Source: Rhodophyticola sp017644125 (GTDB lineage Bacteria > Pseudomonadota > Alphaproteobacteria > Rhodobacterales > Rhodobacteraceae). From it: a stretch of DNA of 64,000 nucleotides. The notes below the pieces were generated by a model. The model was not told where the DNA came from and ran no database searches. It saw nothing but the letters and a program-made list of their open reading frames with translations. Location: assembly GCF_042140125.1 (NCBI RefSeq), contig NZ_CP159473.1, one strand, 5' to 3'. The position numbers and the translations under genes were made by a program. Below, in pieces: positions 34,074 to 42,788 of this stretch; position 1 is the stretch's first letter; each line of letters opens with the position of its first letter.

Positions 34074-34645
34074 TCCGGTCTCCAGACCGGCCAGCCGGCG
34101 GCCTGCAAAAGCGCCGCGGTTTCCGCAAGCGGCAGGCCGACAATCGCCGAATGACTGCCGCTGATCCATGGAATGAACGCGCCCGCCGGGCCCTGGATCG
34201 AGTATGCACCCGCCTTGCCGCGCCAGTCACCGGTTGCAAGATAGCCGTTCAGTTCCGCATCGCTGAGCCGCTTCATCTGCACCCGGCTTTCGACATCGCG
34301 TTCCCAGAGCCGCTCCCCCCGGCGCAGGACGACCGCGGTGATCACCCGGTGCCTGCGGCCCGACAGAGCGGTCAGAAATGCCGCCGCCTGTGCCGCATCT
34401 GCGGGTTTGCCCATGATCCGGCGGCCCATCGCCACGGTGGTATCGGCACAAAGCACCAGTTCGTCCGGGCCCGCCTGCACCGCAAGCGCCTTCTCGCGCG
34501 CCACGCGCCGGCAATAGGGGCGCGGCAACTCGCCTGCCTGCGGATCTTCGTTGATATCGGGGGCCTCGATCATATCAGGCACAACGCCCAACACCGCCAG
34601 CATCTCTTTCCGGCGGGGGCTGCCCGATCCGAGGATCAGTTTCAT
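34070..34645 (-). CDS. maf: Maf-family nucleotide pyrophosphatase
   Basis: 191 residues beginning MKLILGSGSPRRKEML, the diagnostic Maf N-terminus (GSxSPRR), followed by CADTTVAMG and GKPADAAQAAAFL and AYSIQGPAGAFI. Maf proteins hydrolyse non-canonical or methylated nucleoside triphosphates to monophosphates. The start at 34645 places the signature at the N-terminus. It lies in an operon infA-maf-rne/rng-yacG with four-base overlaps downstream. Confidence 0.94.
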   Translation of the reverse strand: MKLILGSGSPRRKEMLAVLGVVPDMIEAPDINEDPQAGELPRPYCRRVAREKALAVQAGPDELVLCADTTVAMGRRIMGKPADAAQAAAFLTALSGRRHRVITAVVLRRGERLWERDVESRVQMKRLSDAELNGYLATGDWRGKAGAYSIQGPAGAFIPWISGSHSAIVGLPLAETAALLQAAGWPVWRPE

Positions 34646-34707
34646 GTCAAGGCCCCGCGCCATATCCGGACATCGGTTCCCAAAGCGCGGACCCCGGTCA
34701 TGCCTGC

Positions 34708-34926
34708 TTACTTGAAGCGATAATTGATGCGTCCCTTGGTCAGGTCATAGGGGGTCATTTCCACCTGAACCTTGTCGCCCGCCAGAACCCGGATCCGGTT
34801 CTTGCGCATCTTGCCTGCCGTGTGTGCGATGATCTCATGGCCGTTTTCAAGCTCGACCCGGAATGTCGCATTCGGCAGGAGTTCCTTCACGACGCCGGGA
34901 AATTCGAGCATTTCTTCCTTGGCCAT
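34708..34926 (-). CDS. infA: Translation initiation factor IF-1
   Basis: 72 residues, the standard length: MAKEEMLEFPGVVKELLPNA opening and an S1/OB fold with FRVELENGHEIIAHTAGKMR and RVLAGDKVQVEMTPYDLTKG. It binds the 30S A site during initiation. AAGGAGA lies upstream of the ATG. Confidence 0.98.
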   Translation of the reverse strand: MAKEEMLEFPGVVKELLPNATFRVELENGHEIIAHTAGKMRKNRIRVLAGDKVQVEMTPYDLTKGRINYRFK

Positions 34927-35105
34927 GGTCTCTCCTTGCTTAACGACCCGCCCAATCTGCGGGTAGCGGGTAAATGCGCCCTGAGCGCCCGTTTTTCAAG
35001 GCAAAACTGTTCCGGTCCGGATTTAGCGGCAAAGCTGTGTGCCTGCGGCGCGTCGCGCCGGTCTCGGGCGCGAGGTGACGGCCCGCTGCGGATGCCCTTC
35101 GCGGC
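34927..35105. other. Intergenic region upstream of infA
   Basis: Holds the infA promoter region and the end of the phosphatase gene; no gene or clear regulatory motif seen. Confidence 0.4.
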
Positions 35106-35591
35106 TCAGCCCACCTCGCCCGCCGTACCGTCCGCTGGTTCCAGCGGCGGGCCAAACCGATCCTGCATCCGGTCGATGATCTGGTCGCGGGCCTGGCGAT
35201 AGGCGGCAAGCTTGGCCTCGCGCGTCTCGCCCAGACCGGTCGGGTCCAGGATCGGCCAGTATTCGACATCCAGGTGATAGTGGCGGGTGAATTCCAGCGC
35301 CATGCGCTGACTGGCGGGGGACAGGGCCACCACAAGATCGAACCCCGAAAGATCGTCTCCCCATTCCTGCATCTCGTCGAAGCTGCGCACCCGATGGCGG
35401 GCCAGTTCCACGCCCAGTTCCTCGCAGACCGCCACGGCGAAGCCGTCGATCTCCAGCTCATGCTTCACCCCGGCGGACTGGACATAGGCCCGGTGGCCAT
35501 AGAACTTCTTCATCAGTCCTTCGGCCATGGGCGACCGGGTGGCATTGTGATCGCAGCAGAACAGGACCGAGCTGGGAAACGCCTGACCCAC
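35106..35591 (-). CDS. Low-molecular-weight protein-tyrosine-phosphatase/ArsC-like protein
   Basis: 161 residues. The N-terminal P-loop is VLFCCDHNATRSPMAEGL (C-x5-R-S), and the general-acid aspartate is probably in YWPILDPTGLG near residue 120. Family members dephosphorylate tyrosine or reduce arsenate; there are no arsenic genes here, so phosphatase is more likely. The start is GTG at 35591, six bases after the UPF0262 stop. It belongs to the hisD-UPF0262-phosphatase-infA run common in Rhodobacterales. Confidence 0.85.
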   Translation of the reverse strand: MGQAFPSSVLFCCDHNATRSPMAEGLMKKFYGHRAYVQSAGVKHELEIDGFAVAVCEELGVELARHRVRSFDEMQEWGDDLSGFDLVVALSPASQRMALEFTRHYHLDVEYWPILDPTGLGETREAKLAAYRQARDQIIDRMQDRFGPPLEPADGTAGEVG

Positions 35592-35597
35592 GTCGTC

Positions 35598-36080
35598 CTA
35601 GGCCCCGAAATGCAGGACACAGATCAGGGTAAAGAGCCGCCGGGCGGTGTCGATATCGACCTCCGCCTTGCCGTCCAGCCGTTCCTGCAACACGCGCGCA
35701 CCCTCGTTGTGGATGCCGCGACGCGCCATGTCGATCGCTTCGATCTGGCTGGGGGGAAGTTTTTTCACCGCGTCGAAATAGCTTTCGCAGATCTGCCAGT
35801 AATCCTTGACCACCTGCCGGAACGGGCTGAGCGACAGGTGGAACTCCGCCGCGGGCGCGCCGTCATCGGTGGTCACGTCGAAGACCAGACGTTTCTCGCG
35901 GATCGCCAGCGACAGCCGGTACGGGCCCGACGGCACCGCGCGCTCCTCGCGGGCGGGAAGGACGAAGGAATTGTCCTCCAGCAGATCGAAAATCGCGACC
36001 TTGCGCTCCTGCTCGATCTCGGGCGTGGGCGCGGGCAGTCCCGTCGTGTCGATTTCAATATGGGTCAAATGCATGGTCAT
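35598..36080 (-). CDS. UPF0262 family protein
   Basis: 160 residues matching the alphaproteobacterial UPF0262 family: IEQERKVAIFDLLEDNSF, FHLSLSPFRQVVKDYWQICESY (spread over two motifs) and DMARRGIHNEGARVLQERL. Function unknown. The ATG at 36080 is used; a GTG one codon before is also possible. It follows hisD closely and is co-transcribed with it. Confidence 0.9.
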   Translation of the reverse strand: MTMHLTHIEIDTTGLPAPTPEIEQERKVAIFDLLEDNSFVLPAREERAVPSGPYRLSLAIREKRLVFDVTTDDGAPAAEFHLSLSPFRQVVKDYWQICESYFDAVKKLPPSQIEAIDMARRGIHNEGARVLQERLDGKAEVDIDTARRLFTLICVLHFGA

Positions 36081-36083
36081 CAC

Positions 36084-37406
36084 TCAATGGCCTTCTTCCA
36101 ATGGGCCGTCATTCAATCGGTCAAGCCGGGCCCGGACGGACAATCCGTGCGCTTCGAGGCTTTCGGACCTTGCCAGAGTTTCCGCGGCCGGGCCTATGGC
36201 GCGCAAGGCCGCAGGCGACATTTCCGCCAAAGTGGTGCGTTTGAGAAAATCCATCACGCTCAACCCCGACGAAAACCGCGCCGATCGCGCCGTCGGCAGC
36301 ACGTGGTTCGGACCCCCGATGTAATCGCCGATCGCCTCGGGCGTCCATTGGCCGATGAAAACCGCGCCCGCATGCCGAATCCTGGCCAGAAGCGCGTGCG
36401 GATCAGCGACGCATAGCTCCAGATGCTCGGGCGCGATCCGGTCGGACAGCGCCGCCGCCTGATCGAGAGTGTCCACGGTGATGACCGCGCCATAATCGCG
36501 CCAGCTTGGGCCCGCGATGGCGCGGCGTTCCAGCGTTTCAAGCCTCTTTTCGACAGCATCGGCCACGGCCCGGCCGAAGGCCGCATCATCGGTGATCAGG
36601 ATCGACTGCGCGGAGGCGTCATGTTCGGCCTGGCTCAGCAGGTCGACGGCAATCCAGTCCGGATCGTTATGCCGGTCCGCAATCACCAGAATCTCGGACG
36701 GCCCGGCGATCATGTCGATGCCGACCTTGCCGAAGACCCGGCGCTTGGCCGCCGCCACATAGGCGTTGCCGGGCCCGGTGATCTTGTCCACGGGGCGGAT
36801 CGTGTCGGTGCCATAGGCCATGGCGGCCACGGCCTGCGCGCCGCCCACGCGATAAACGACGTCCACACCCGAAAGCTGCGCCGCCAGAAGAACCAGCGGG
36901 TTTGCCACGCCATCGGGCGTCGGCGCGCAGACCACCAGCCGGTCCACCCCTGCCACCTGCGCCGGGATCGCGTTCATCAGAACCGATGACGGGTAGCTGG
37001 CAAGCCCGCCCGGGACGTAGAGCCCCGCCGCCTCCACCGGGGTCCAGCGCCAGCCAAGCGTGGCGCCGTCGGGATCGGTCCAGCTTTGATCTTCCGGCAT
37101 CTGGCGCACGTGATAGGCGCGGATACGGTCGGCGGCCAGTTCCAGCGCCGCGCGTTCATCGGCAGGGACCCGGGCGACCGCCTCGGCGATCTCATCGGCG
37201 GAGAAGGCCATCGTTTCGGGCGTCAGGGACAAACGGTCGAACCGTTCCGTCAACTCGATCACCGCCGCATCGCCGCGCGCGCGGACATCCGAAATGATCC
37301 CGGCGACCACATCGTCCACCTCGGGTGCATCCTCGCGCTTCATCTCCAGAAGCGCGGCGAAGCGGGTTTCGAACCCCGGTTCGTCCCTGTTCAGAAAAAT
37401 CGGCAT
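36084..37406 (-). CDS. hisD: Histidinol dehydrogenase
   Basis: 440 residues, normal length. Diagnostic regions include AAGLYVPGGLASYPSSVLMN, the GGAQAVAAMAYGT and KITGPGNAYVAAAKR loops, IDMIAGPSEILVIAD, DLLSQAEHD and the catalytic RIAPEHLEL with the Glu/His pair, then GGPNHVLPT. It carries out the last two oxidation steps of histidine synthesis (L-histidinol to L-histidine) with NAD and zinc. Confidence 0.98.
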   Translation of the reverse strand: MPIFLNRDEPGFETRFAALLEMKREDAPEVDDVVAGIISDVRARGDAAVIELTERFDRLSLTPETMAFSADEIAEAVARVPADERAALELAADRIRAYHVRQMPEDQSWTDPDGATLGWRWTPVEAAGLYVPGGLASYPSSVLMNAIPAQVAGVDRLVVCAPTPDGVANPLVLLAAQLSGVDVVYRVGGAQAVAAMAYGTDTIRPVDKITGPGNAYVAAAKRRVFGKVGIDMIAGPSEILVIADRHNDPDWIAVDLLSQAEHDASAQSILITDDAAFGRAVADAVEKRLETLERRAIAGPSWRDYGAVITVDTLDQAAALSDRIAPEHLELCVADPHALLARIRHAGAVFIGQWTPEAIGDYIGGPNHVLPTARSARFSSGLSVMDFLKRTTLAEMSPAALRAIGPAAETLARSESLEAHGLSVRARLDRLNDGPLEEGH

Positions 37407-37469
37407 ATCCCTGCCTCCAGACCGTCGGGCCGAGCCATAGCGCGCGCGGCTCCGGGTCTCAAGCGCTGC

Positions 37470-37964
37470 CTAGGCGGGCAGACGCTTCCGCATCGTGATC
37501 GTGTCGGAATAAGCTCCGTCATGGCATTTGGCGCCCGGGCGCCGCCCCACCTCGCCATAACCAAGCGCTAGATAGCCCGCCTGCGCCGCGGGCTGTCTGG
37601 CCGATACGTCCAGGTCAAGCTGCAGCACACCATTCCTGCGCGCGTCCTGCTCCAGCACCTGCATGATCCGGCGAAAAAGCCCCTGCCGGCGCAGTTCGGG
37701 CGTTGTGTAGACCGCAATGACATGGCCGCGACCGTCCGCGGCATCTTCCGGGCGCCGGTACCATGCGCCCGTGGCCTGGCATCTGCCGTCCTGCATCTCG
37801 GCGAACAGATGCATCTTCGCGATCCAGTCCGCGATCTCCGCAAGCGATTTCCGCGCCCAATCCGCATGGTTCGAGCCGAAGGCCATCGGGTCGGTCCGAA
37901 GCATCTGCAAGCGTATCCGGCGGAAAGCCTCCGCATCCGCGGGCGTCAGTCGCCGAACCGTCAT
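37470..37964 (-). CDS. GNAT-family N-acetyltransferase
   Basis: 164 residues with a GNAT fold: MTVRRLTPADAEAFRRIRLQ opening, HVIAVYTTPELRRQGLFRRI as the acetyl-CoA-binding motif A (RxxGx), and a C-terminal PAAQAGYLALGYGEVGR. The ATG at 37964 overlaps the stop of the preceding GNAT gene. Acceptor substrate unknown. Confidence 0.85.
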   Translation of the reverse strand: MTVRRLTPADAEAFRRIRLQMLRTDPMAFGSNHADWARKSLAEIADWIAKMHLFAEMQDGRCQATGAWYRRPEDAADGRGHVIAVYTTPELRRQGLFRRIMQVLEQDARRNGVLQLDLDVSARQPAAQAGYLALGYGEVGRRPGAKCHDGAYSDTITMRKRLPA

Positions 37965-38475
37965 CGCGCCGACCCTGCGGGCGTCAGCCATTTTTCCATT
38001 GGAACGCCCTCGACCGGGCCGCCCTGCCGATCGGAGATCACCGGCTGCCAGCCCGCCTTTTCGTAGAAACGGCGCGCCGTCCGGGTACTGACCAGATGCG
38101 CGCGTCTGACGCCCTGCCCCTGCAACTGGAGTTCCATATGGGCGAGGGCCGCCGTGCTGACACCGGTTCCGCGATCCGTGGGGGCGACGTAATTCAGCAG
38201 CACGGCCCCTTGCCCGCCGCCGGATCCAACTCGCCGATCATACCGACACCGACGATCCGTCCGCCCCGCTCCGCGACCAACATCATGCCGGTCTCGTCCC
38301 CGATCATCCGGCGCACCCAGTCGGGCGTCTTGTTGGCCACCCATCCTGCGATCACCTCCGGATCATCGCCGTGATCTGCGCCACAGAGCCTCGTGATCGA
38401 CGCGCGCAGAACCTCCGAGGCGGCGGGGGCGTCCTCCACCTTCGCCCGCCGTACCAGAAGACCGGGCGCGGTCAT
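37961..38475 (-). pseudogene. GNAT-family acetyltransferase with a one-base deletion
   Basis: The first frame runs MTAPGLLVRRAKVEDAPAAS to VGVGMIGELDPAAGKG. The second continues AVLLNYVAPTDRGTGVSTAA with the GxG acetyl-CoA motif and ends FYEKAGWQPVISD. They join at a G4 run (plus-strand CCCC near 38204-38207) where a fifth G restores a 171-residue GNAT protein. The start overlaps the DUF2948 stop. A sequencing error or a recent mutation are both possible. Confidence 0.8.
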
Positions 38476-38939
38476 TCCGGGTGGTCGGGCACTTTGCCCG
38501 ACGGGGCGATATAGGGGCGGGTCACGTCTTTCAATGTCACCTCCAGCGCTTCGACCTCCACGGCCACGGCGCCGTCGCCCGCCAGAACCAGCGTGACGCG
38601 GCCGGTGCCGTCTTCGCCCGGTGTCCAGTCGAGCGACAAGAGCGACAGGACCAGATCCCGGTCGGCCTGATCCACGCCTTGGCTGGCGACCGCCATCGCA
38701 TCTTCGAACACCAGCACGGCCTGCACCCTCTCGGGCGGGGTCCTGCCGCCGCGATCTTCCCATCGAAACCGGTTGAGCAGCACGGCAAACCGGCGCTTCT
38801 TGCGGTCCCAGGTCATTTCGGTGACCGGAAAAACCGCATCCTGAACCAGCGCCGAGATCACTTTCAGATCTTCCGCGTCCAGCGCCTTCAGCGCAATCGG
38901 CCCCTCGCCGCCATCTTCAAACCGGGCATCTTCAACCAT
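38472..38939 (-). CDS. DUF2948 family protein
   Basis: 155 residues of a family restricted mainly to Alphaproteobacteria: ALKALDAEDLKVISALVQDA, TWDRKKRRFAVLLNRFRWED, RVQAVLVFEDAMAV. Function unknown. It overlaps the end of murA by eight bases, a conserved arrangement that suggests a link to envelope or growth genes. Confidence 0.9.
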   Translation of the reverse strand: MVEDARFEDGGEGPIALKALDAEDLKVISALVQDAVFPVTEMTWDRKKRRFAVLLNRFRWEDRGGRTPPERVQAVLVFEDAMAVASQGVDQADRDLVLSLLSLDWTPGEDGTGRVTLVLAGDGAVAVEVEALEVTLKDVTRPYIAPSGKVPDHPE

Positions 38940-40203
38940 CCGCCTTCACCCGTGAAACCTTCGCGCCAACGGCGGAAAGCTTTTCCTCGATCCGCTCATA
39001 CCCGCGGTCCAGATGATACACCCGCGCCACCGTGGTTTCACCCTCGGCGGCAAGACCTGCAAGGATCAGGCTGACACTTGCGCGCAGGTCGGTCGCCATC
39101 ACCGGCGCGCCGGTCAGACCTTTCACCCCGGTGACGGTCGCCGTGCCGCCATGAACGTCGATCCGTGCACCCATGCGGATCAGTTCCGGCGCATGCATGA
39201 AGCGGTTCTCGAAAATCGTTTCTTCCAGCGTGCTGGTGCCCTCGGCGGTGCACATCAGCGCCATGAACTGCGCCTGAAGATCCGTGGGGAAACCCGGGAA
39301 TGGCGCCGTCGTGACATCCACCGCCTTCACCGCCCCGTTGCGGCGCGCCACCTTCAACCCGGCCTCGGTTTCGGTGATGTCGATCCCGGCGGCCTCCAGC
39401 TTCTCGCAGAAGGCCTCAAGCAGATCCCGCCTGCCGCCCAGAAGCTCCACCTCGCCGCCACAGATCGCGGGCGCGATCATGAAGGTGCCCATCTCGATCC
39501 GGTCGGGGATCACCTGGTGGGTGGCCGCATGCAGCCGGTCCACCCCTTCGATTGTGATCTCCGATGTGCCTGCCCCGCTGATCTTCGCGCCCATCTCCAC
39601 CAGGCATTTCGCCAGATCGACCGTGTCGGGCTCGCGCGCGGCATTCCTGATCACGGTCGTGCCCTTGGCCAGGGTCGCCGCCGTCAGCGCGTTTTCCGTG
39701 GCCCCCACCGAGACGAAGGGGAACTCGATGACCGCGCCGGTCAGCCCGTTCGGTGCGGTGGCATGCACATACCCCTCCTCCAGCGTGATCGTGGCACCCA
39801 GCTTTTCCAGCGCCATAATATGCAGATCGACCTTGCGCGCACCGATCGCGCAGCCGCCGGGGAGCGACACGATCGCCTCGCCCTCGCGCGCCAGAAGCGG
39901 ACCCAGCACATTGAATGACGCGCGCAGCTTGCGCACGATCTCGTAATCCGCGCGACGATTGGTAATCTCGCGCGCCGAAAGCACCATCACACGGCCACCC
40001 TGCAACAGCGCCACCTCACAGCCATGGGATTCCAGCAATGTGCTCAGCGTCCGGATATCGGACAGGCGCGGCACATTGGTCAGCGTCAGCGGCTCGTCGC
40101 TCAGCAATGCCGCCGTCATCAGTTTCAGACAGGTGTTTTTCGCGCCCGAAATGGGGATCTGGCCCGAAAGCGGTCCGTTCCCCTCCACAATAATCGAATC
40201 CAT
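38932..40203 (-). CDS. murA: UDP-N-acetylglucosamine 1-carboxyvinyltransferase
   Basis: 423 residues. The N-terminus GPLSGQIPISGAKNTCLKLM has the substrate-binding Lys22-Asn23, and Cys118 in LPGGCAIGARKVDLH is the PEP-binding, fosfomycin-sensitive cysteine. The C-terminus has DLRASVSLILAGLAAEGET and the final RGYERIEEKLSAVGAK. It makes the first committed step of peptidoglycan precursor synthesis. Confidence 0.98.
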   Translation of the reverse strand: MDSIIVEGNGPLSGQIPISGAKNTCLKLMTAALLSDEPLTLTNVPRLSDIRTLSTLLESHGCEVALLQGGRVMVLSAREITNRRADYEIVRKLRASFNVLGPLLAREGEAIVSLPGGCAIGARKVDLHIMALEKLGATITLEEGYVHATAPNGLTGAVIEFPFVSVGATENALTAATLAKGTTVIRNAAREPDTVDLAKCLVEMGAKISGAGTSEITIEGVDRLHAATHQVIPDRIEMGTFMIAPAICGGEVELLGGRRDLLEAFCEKLEAAGIDITETEAGLKVARRNGAVKAVDVTTAPFPGFPTDLQAQFMALMCTAEGTSTLEETIFENRFMHAPELIRMGARIDVHGGTATVTGVKGLTGAPVMATDLRASVSLILAGLAAEGETTVARVYHLDRGYERIEEKLSAVGAKVSRVKADG

Positions 40204-40215
40204 TGCCGCCTGCCC

Positions 40216-40365
40216 TTATTCTTTGGTCTCTTTATCCGCGGCCGCATCGCGCGCGCGGGCCTGTGCCTTGCGGCGCTGAAGGTTTGCTTTCAGCGCCGAT
40301 TTCAACCTATCTTCGCGGGTTTTGCCCTTCTCTGACCGGTTGTTTTTCGAGGTCTTCCGCTCCAT
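40216..40365 (-). CDS. Small basic hypothetical protein upstream of murA
   Basis: 49 residues, very rich in Lys, Arg and Glu: MERKTSKNNRSEKGKTRED then ALKANLQRRKAQARAR. It starts at the ATG at 40365 and ends 12 bases before murA. Comparable small basic proteins are commonly annotated before murA in Rhodobacterales (recollection of the pattern, not checked). No function known. Confidence 0.6.
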   Translation of the reverse strand: MERKTSKNNRSEKGKTREDRLKSALKANLQRRKAQARARDAAADKETKE

Positions 40366-42077
40366 GCCTGCCTCTCTACCGCAGGCGCGCGAAAGGGTCC
40401 AGATTGCGCTTGCGTCATTGGGCAATAGCGTCTAATCCACCGCCCACGCGAGAACGCGGGCCGCAGTAGCTCAGTGGTAGAGCGCGTCATTGGTAATGAC
40501 GAGGTCGGGAGTTCAATCCTCCCCTGCGGCACCATCTCGCTTTTCTGCCCCGCAATTCCCGCCAAGTACTTGAAAGGGAAGGATAATTCGGGAGTTCCAT
40601 ACACTCCATTTCGCCCATATTTTAGAGGCTCAGAAAAGACCAATCTGAGCACCGTTTGGCGCATAGCGAAGTCTCCATTTTTGTATAAATTCCAAGGGCT
40701 TGACAGGAATTTTAAGGCGAGTTCAATACAATCCTCCAGCCGTCCCTTCGGCGGCACGGTTTTCTCGACTCGCTCAATTAGTACAAGCTTCTGCCGTTCC
40801 AGCTTCTCGATACGTGCTTCATAAGCGCTGACGACCGATGCGCTGGTCGCATCGACCACGCGATCCAGAAGGTTCTCAATCTGCTGTTCAGCCGCCTTGA
40901 GCTGCTTCTGCAACTCGTCTTTCTCATTGTGGGCGATGGCAAGGCGCATGTCCCAGGCATCCCGCAGCATCGCTTTCGCCAAGTCGAAAAGACCGCGTGC
41001 AGGCTGCAAGCCCTCCATGATCTCAGCGAAGGCTTCTTCCATCTTCGCCCGAGGGACGGACTTGCTCTTCATCTCGCAGCCACGTGTCTCACAGCGATAA
41101 TAGGCATAGTGGCGACGGCAACCCTTCGACCACGCCGCCGTCATTGCATTGCCGCAGCACTCGCACAGAACGAAGCCGCGCAGCGGGAAGTCTTCGTTGA
41201 AGTCCTTCCGCGCGGCGGGCAACCGCTTGCGGCCTTCTAAGTTATCCTGAATACGCTGGAAGGTTTCAAAGCTGATTAAGCCTTCGTGCTGCCCTTTTCT
41301 TAGACTTACGCCCCATTTTGGTGCTTCGACATATCCCGCATACACGACCTTCTTGAGCAGCCGCGTTACCGTCATTGGGCGCAGCGTCCCATCTTTGCGA
41401 TCCTTCGGAAAGTGAGGGTTGCGTTCTAGAAAACGTTGCACTTCAGCCTGAGACGCCAAGTGCCCTGACGCGAAACCTTCAAGCGCCTCGCGCACGACTG
41501 GCGCGAGCACGTCGTCGAAGACAAGTACCTTTCCACCGCCTGCGGGAGCGCTGACATAGCGATAACCGACCGGAGCGCGGAACACCCAATAGCCGCTCTC
41601 GACACGCGATTTCATCTTCTGCACTACCTGACGACGGTTTTGCTCGCGTTCAAGCTCGCCTTGCGCGGCTATAACAGTTTCAATGAATTTGCCTTCCGGC
41701 GTGTCTTCAAATCGGAAATTCGGGCATTCAATCGTTGCCCCACGCGTCGAGAACTCGCGGCGCAGTTTCAAGTGAAATTCCGTATCGCGAGCAAAGCGCT
41801 TTAGGTCGTCAAAAATTACGACGTAGGGCTTTCCTTTCTGAGCATCGAGGTAGCTCAACAGGGCTACCATGCCTGGGCGACGCATGAAGTCGCCGCCACC
41901 GCTGACGTCATCAGGGAAGACAGCCTCAACATCATAGCCCTTTTCTTCAGCGTAAGCACGGCAACGCTGTTCCTGACTCTCAAGACCGCTCCCCTCAAGG
42001 CGCTGTTTACTGGAAGATACGCGGCAGTAGATCAGCGCTTGAGGGGTATTCTCAGTGTTATTTTTATCTTTACTCAT
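40302..42077 (-). CDS. Large serine recombinase (integrase of the IME)
   Basis: A 591-codon frame. The N-terminal resolvase domain has ALIYCRVSSSKQ with catalytic Ser21, LESQEQRCRAYAEEKGYDVE and VVIFDDLKRFARD. A recombinase domain follows (GYWVFRAPVGYRYV), then a zinc ribbon CECCGNAM...CETRGC and a coiled coil (KDELQKQLKAAEQQIENLLD). The last ~75 codons are unusual: residues ~516-541 (VPQGRIELPTSSL...) are the antisense of tRNA-Thr, and the stop lies in host DNA at 40302, past the tRNA and overlapping the small gene before murA. The true product of the excised element therefore has a different C-terminus. It catalyses integration and excision. Confidence 0.87.
   Translation of the reverse strand: MSKDKNNTENTPQALIYCRVSSSKQRLEGSGLESQEQRCRAYAEEKGYDVEAVFPDDVSGGGDFMRRPGMVALLSYLDAQKGKPYVVIFDDLKRFARDTEFHLKLRREFSTRGATIECPNFRFEDTPEGKFIETVIAAQGELEREQNRRQVVQKMKSRVESGYWVFRAPVGYRYVSAPAGGGKVLVFDDVLAPVVREALEGFASGHLASQAEVQRFLERNPHFPKDRKDGTLRPMTVTRLLKKVVYAGYVEAPKWGVSLRKGQHEGLISFETFQRIQDNLEGRKRLPAARKDFNEDFPLRGFVLCECCGNAMTAAWSKGCRRHYAYYRCETRGCEMKSKSVPRAKMEEAFAEIMEGLQPARGLFDLAKAMLRDAWDMRLAIAHNEKDELQKQLKAAEQQIENLLDRVVDATSASVVSAYEARIEKLERQKLVLIERVEKTVPPKGRLEDCIELALKFLSSPWNLYKNGDFAMRQTVLRLVFSEPLKYGRNGVYGTPELSFPFKYLAGIAGQKSEMVPQGRIELPTSSLPMTRSTTELLRPAFSRGRWIRRYCPMTQAQSGPFRAPAVERQAWSGRPRKTTGQRRAKPAKIG
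40460..40534 (+). tRNA. tRNA-Thr (anticodon GGT)
   Basis: A 75-nt cloverleaf with encoded CCA. Acceptor GCCGCAG/CTGCGGC, D-arm GCTCAGTGGTAGAGC, anticodon loop TTGGTAA and T-arm GGGAGTTCAATCCTCCC are intact. The gene is the integration site of the mobilizable element, whose recombinase frame reads antisense through it. Confidence 0.97.
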
Positions 42078-42094
42078 GCGGCCTCCTGGTCACC

Positions 42095-42526
42095 CTAAGG
42101 GCTCATTTTCTTATTGTTTTCATCTAGGTTGGGTTCTTCTGAAGATACCTCATTGAAGTCGTCTTTGGCGCGTCCGCCGCCGTCAGTCGATGGTTTTCCA
42201 CAGACTTCCTGCAACGGGTGAACCTCATATTCAATTTGAACGAAGAACATCATGATCGACCAGAGCGCTTGCAGAAGCTCCGCTTTCTGCGCTTGAGGCA
42301 TATTCTGATCGTCGAGATACGCTTGGTATCTCTCAACATCTACGGCAAGGATGTTCCGCGTAGGCAAAAGCTCCTTACCGTCATGGTCATCAAGACCTGT
42401 CGTGTTAAATTCATCTTTCATCTTCATCTCCCAAGTCGGAGATGGGTATTTCTCAATACCCATTTTTATTTTACCAGAATTGCTCAAAACCCCGCAAATT
42501 CTGCGGTTATCAGAAGGGTATGTCAT
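42095..42526 (-). CDS. Hypothetical protein next to the recombinase
   Basis: 143 residues if started at the ATG at 42526, which overlaps the previous gene by 17 bases. An internal ATG at 42421 (MKDEFNTTGLDDHDGKELLP) has GGGAG upstream and is an alternative start giving about 108 residues. The middle (VERYQAYLDDQNMPQAQKAELLQALWSIM, helical) and an acidic tail show no known motif. Its place directly before the recombinase would suit an excision factor or accessory protein, but that is only positional inference. Confidence 0.65.
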   Translation of the reverse strand: MTYPSDNRRICGVLSNSGKIKMGIEKYPSPTWEMKMKDEFNTTGLDDHDGKELLPTRNILAVDVERYQAYLDDQNMPQAQKAELLQALWSIMMFFVQIEYEVHPLQEVCGKPSTDGGGRAKDDFNEVSSEEPNLDENNKKMSP

Positions 42527-42788
42527 CGTCGTAGCCTCCCTGTCTTGGCGTGCCGTTCTTGGGGTAATTCTTCCAAATCTGACGCTCTTGTTCTTCCAAT
42601 TCAGTGATCAGGCGCTCGTAGTGCGCGAAACGATCAGCGCGCATCCACATCTCGGATTCTTCGATGGCGCGTTTCAAAAGGCTGACGGCGTATTTGTGCC
42701 TGTCCCTGTGCCCGTAGTGGTCGGCGAGCCGTTCAAGCCGCTTCCAATGGTAGGCACCCAATTCACGTGCGAATGTTTCTTTGCTCAT
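42510..42788 (-). CDS. Hypothetical helical protein of the IME
   Basis: 92 residues: MSKETFARELGAYHWKRLER, then a helical region rich in Glu and Arg ending QGGYDDDIPF. The ATG overlaps the preceding stop by one base (TGATG), indicating coupling to the upstream TraG-side genes. No recognised domain. Confidence 0.7.
   Translation of the reverse strand: MSKETFARELGAYHWKRLERLADHYGHRDRHKYAVSLLKRAIEESEMWMRADRFAHYERLITELEEQERQIWKNYPKNGTPRQGGYDDDIPF

Noticed and set aside
35106..35591. Arsenate reductase
   Set aside because: The P-loop fits both arsenate reductases and LMW phosphatases; with no arsenic genes nearby, the phosphatase name is preferred.
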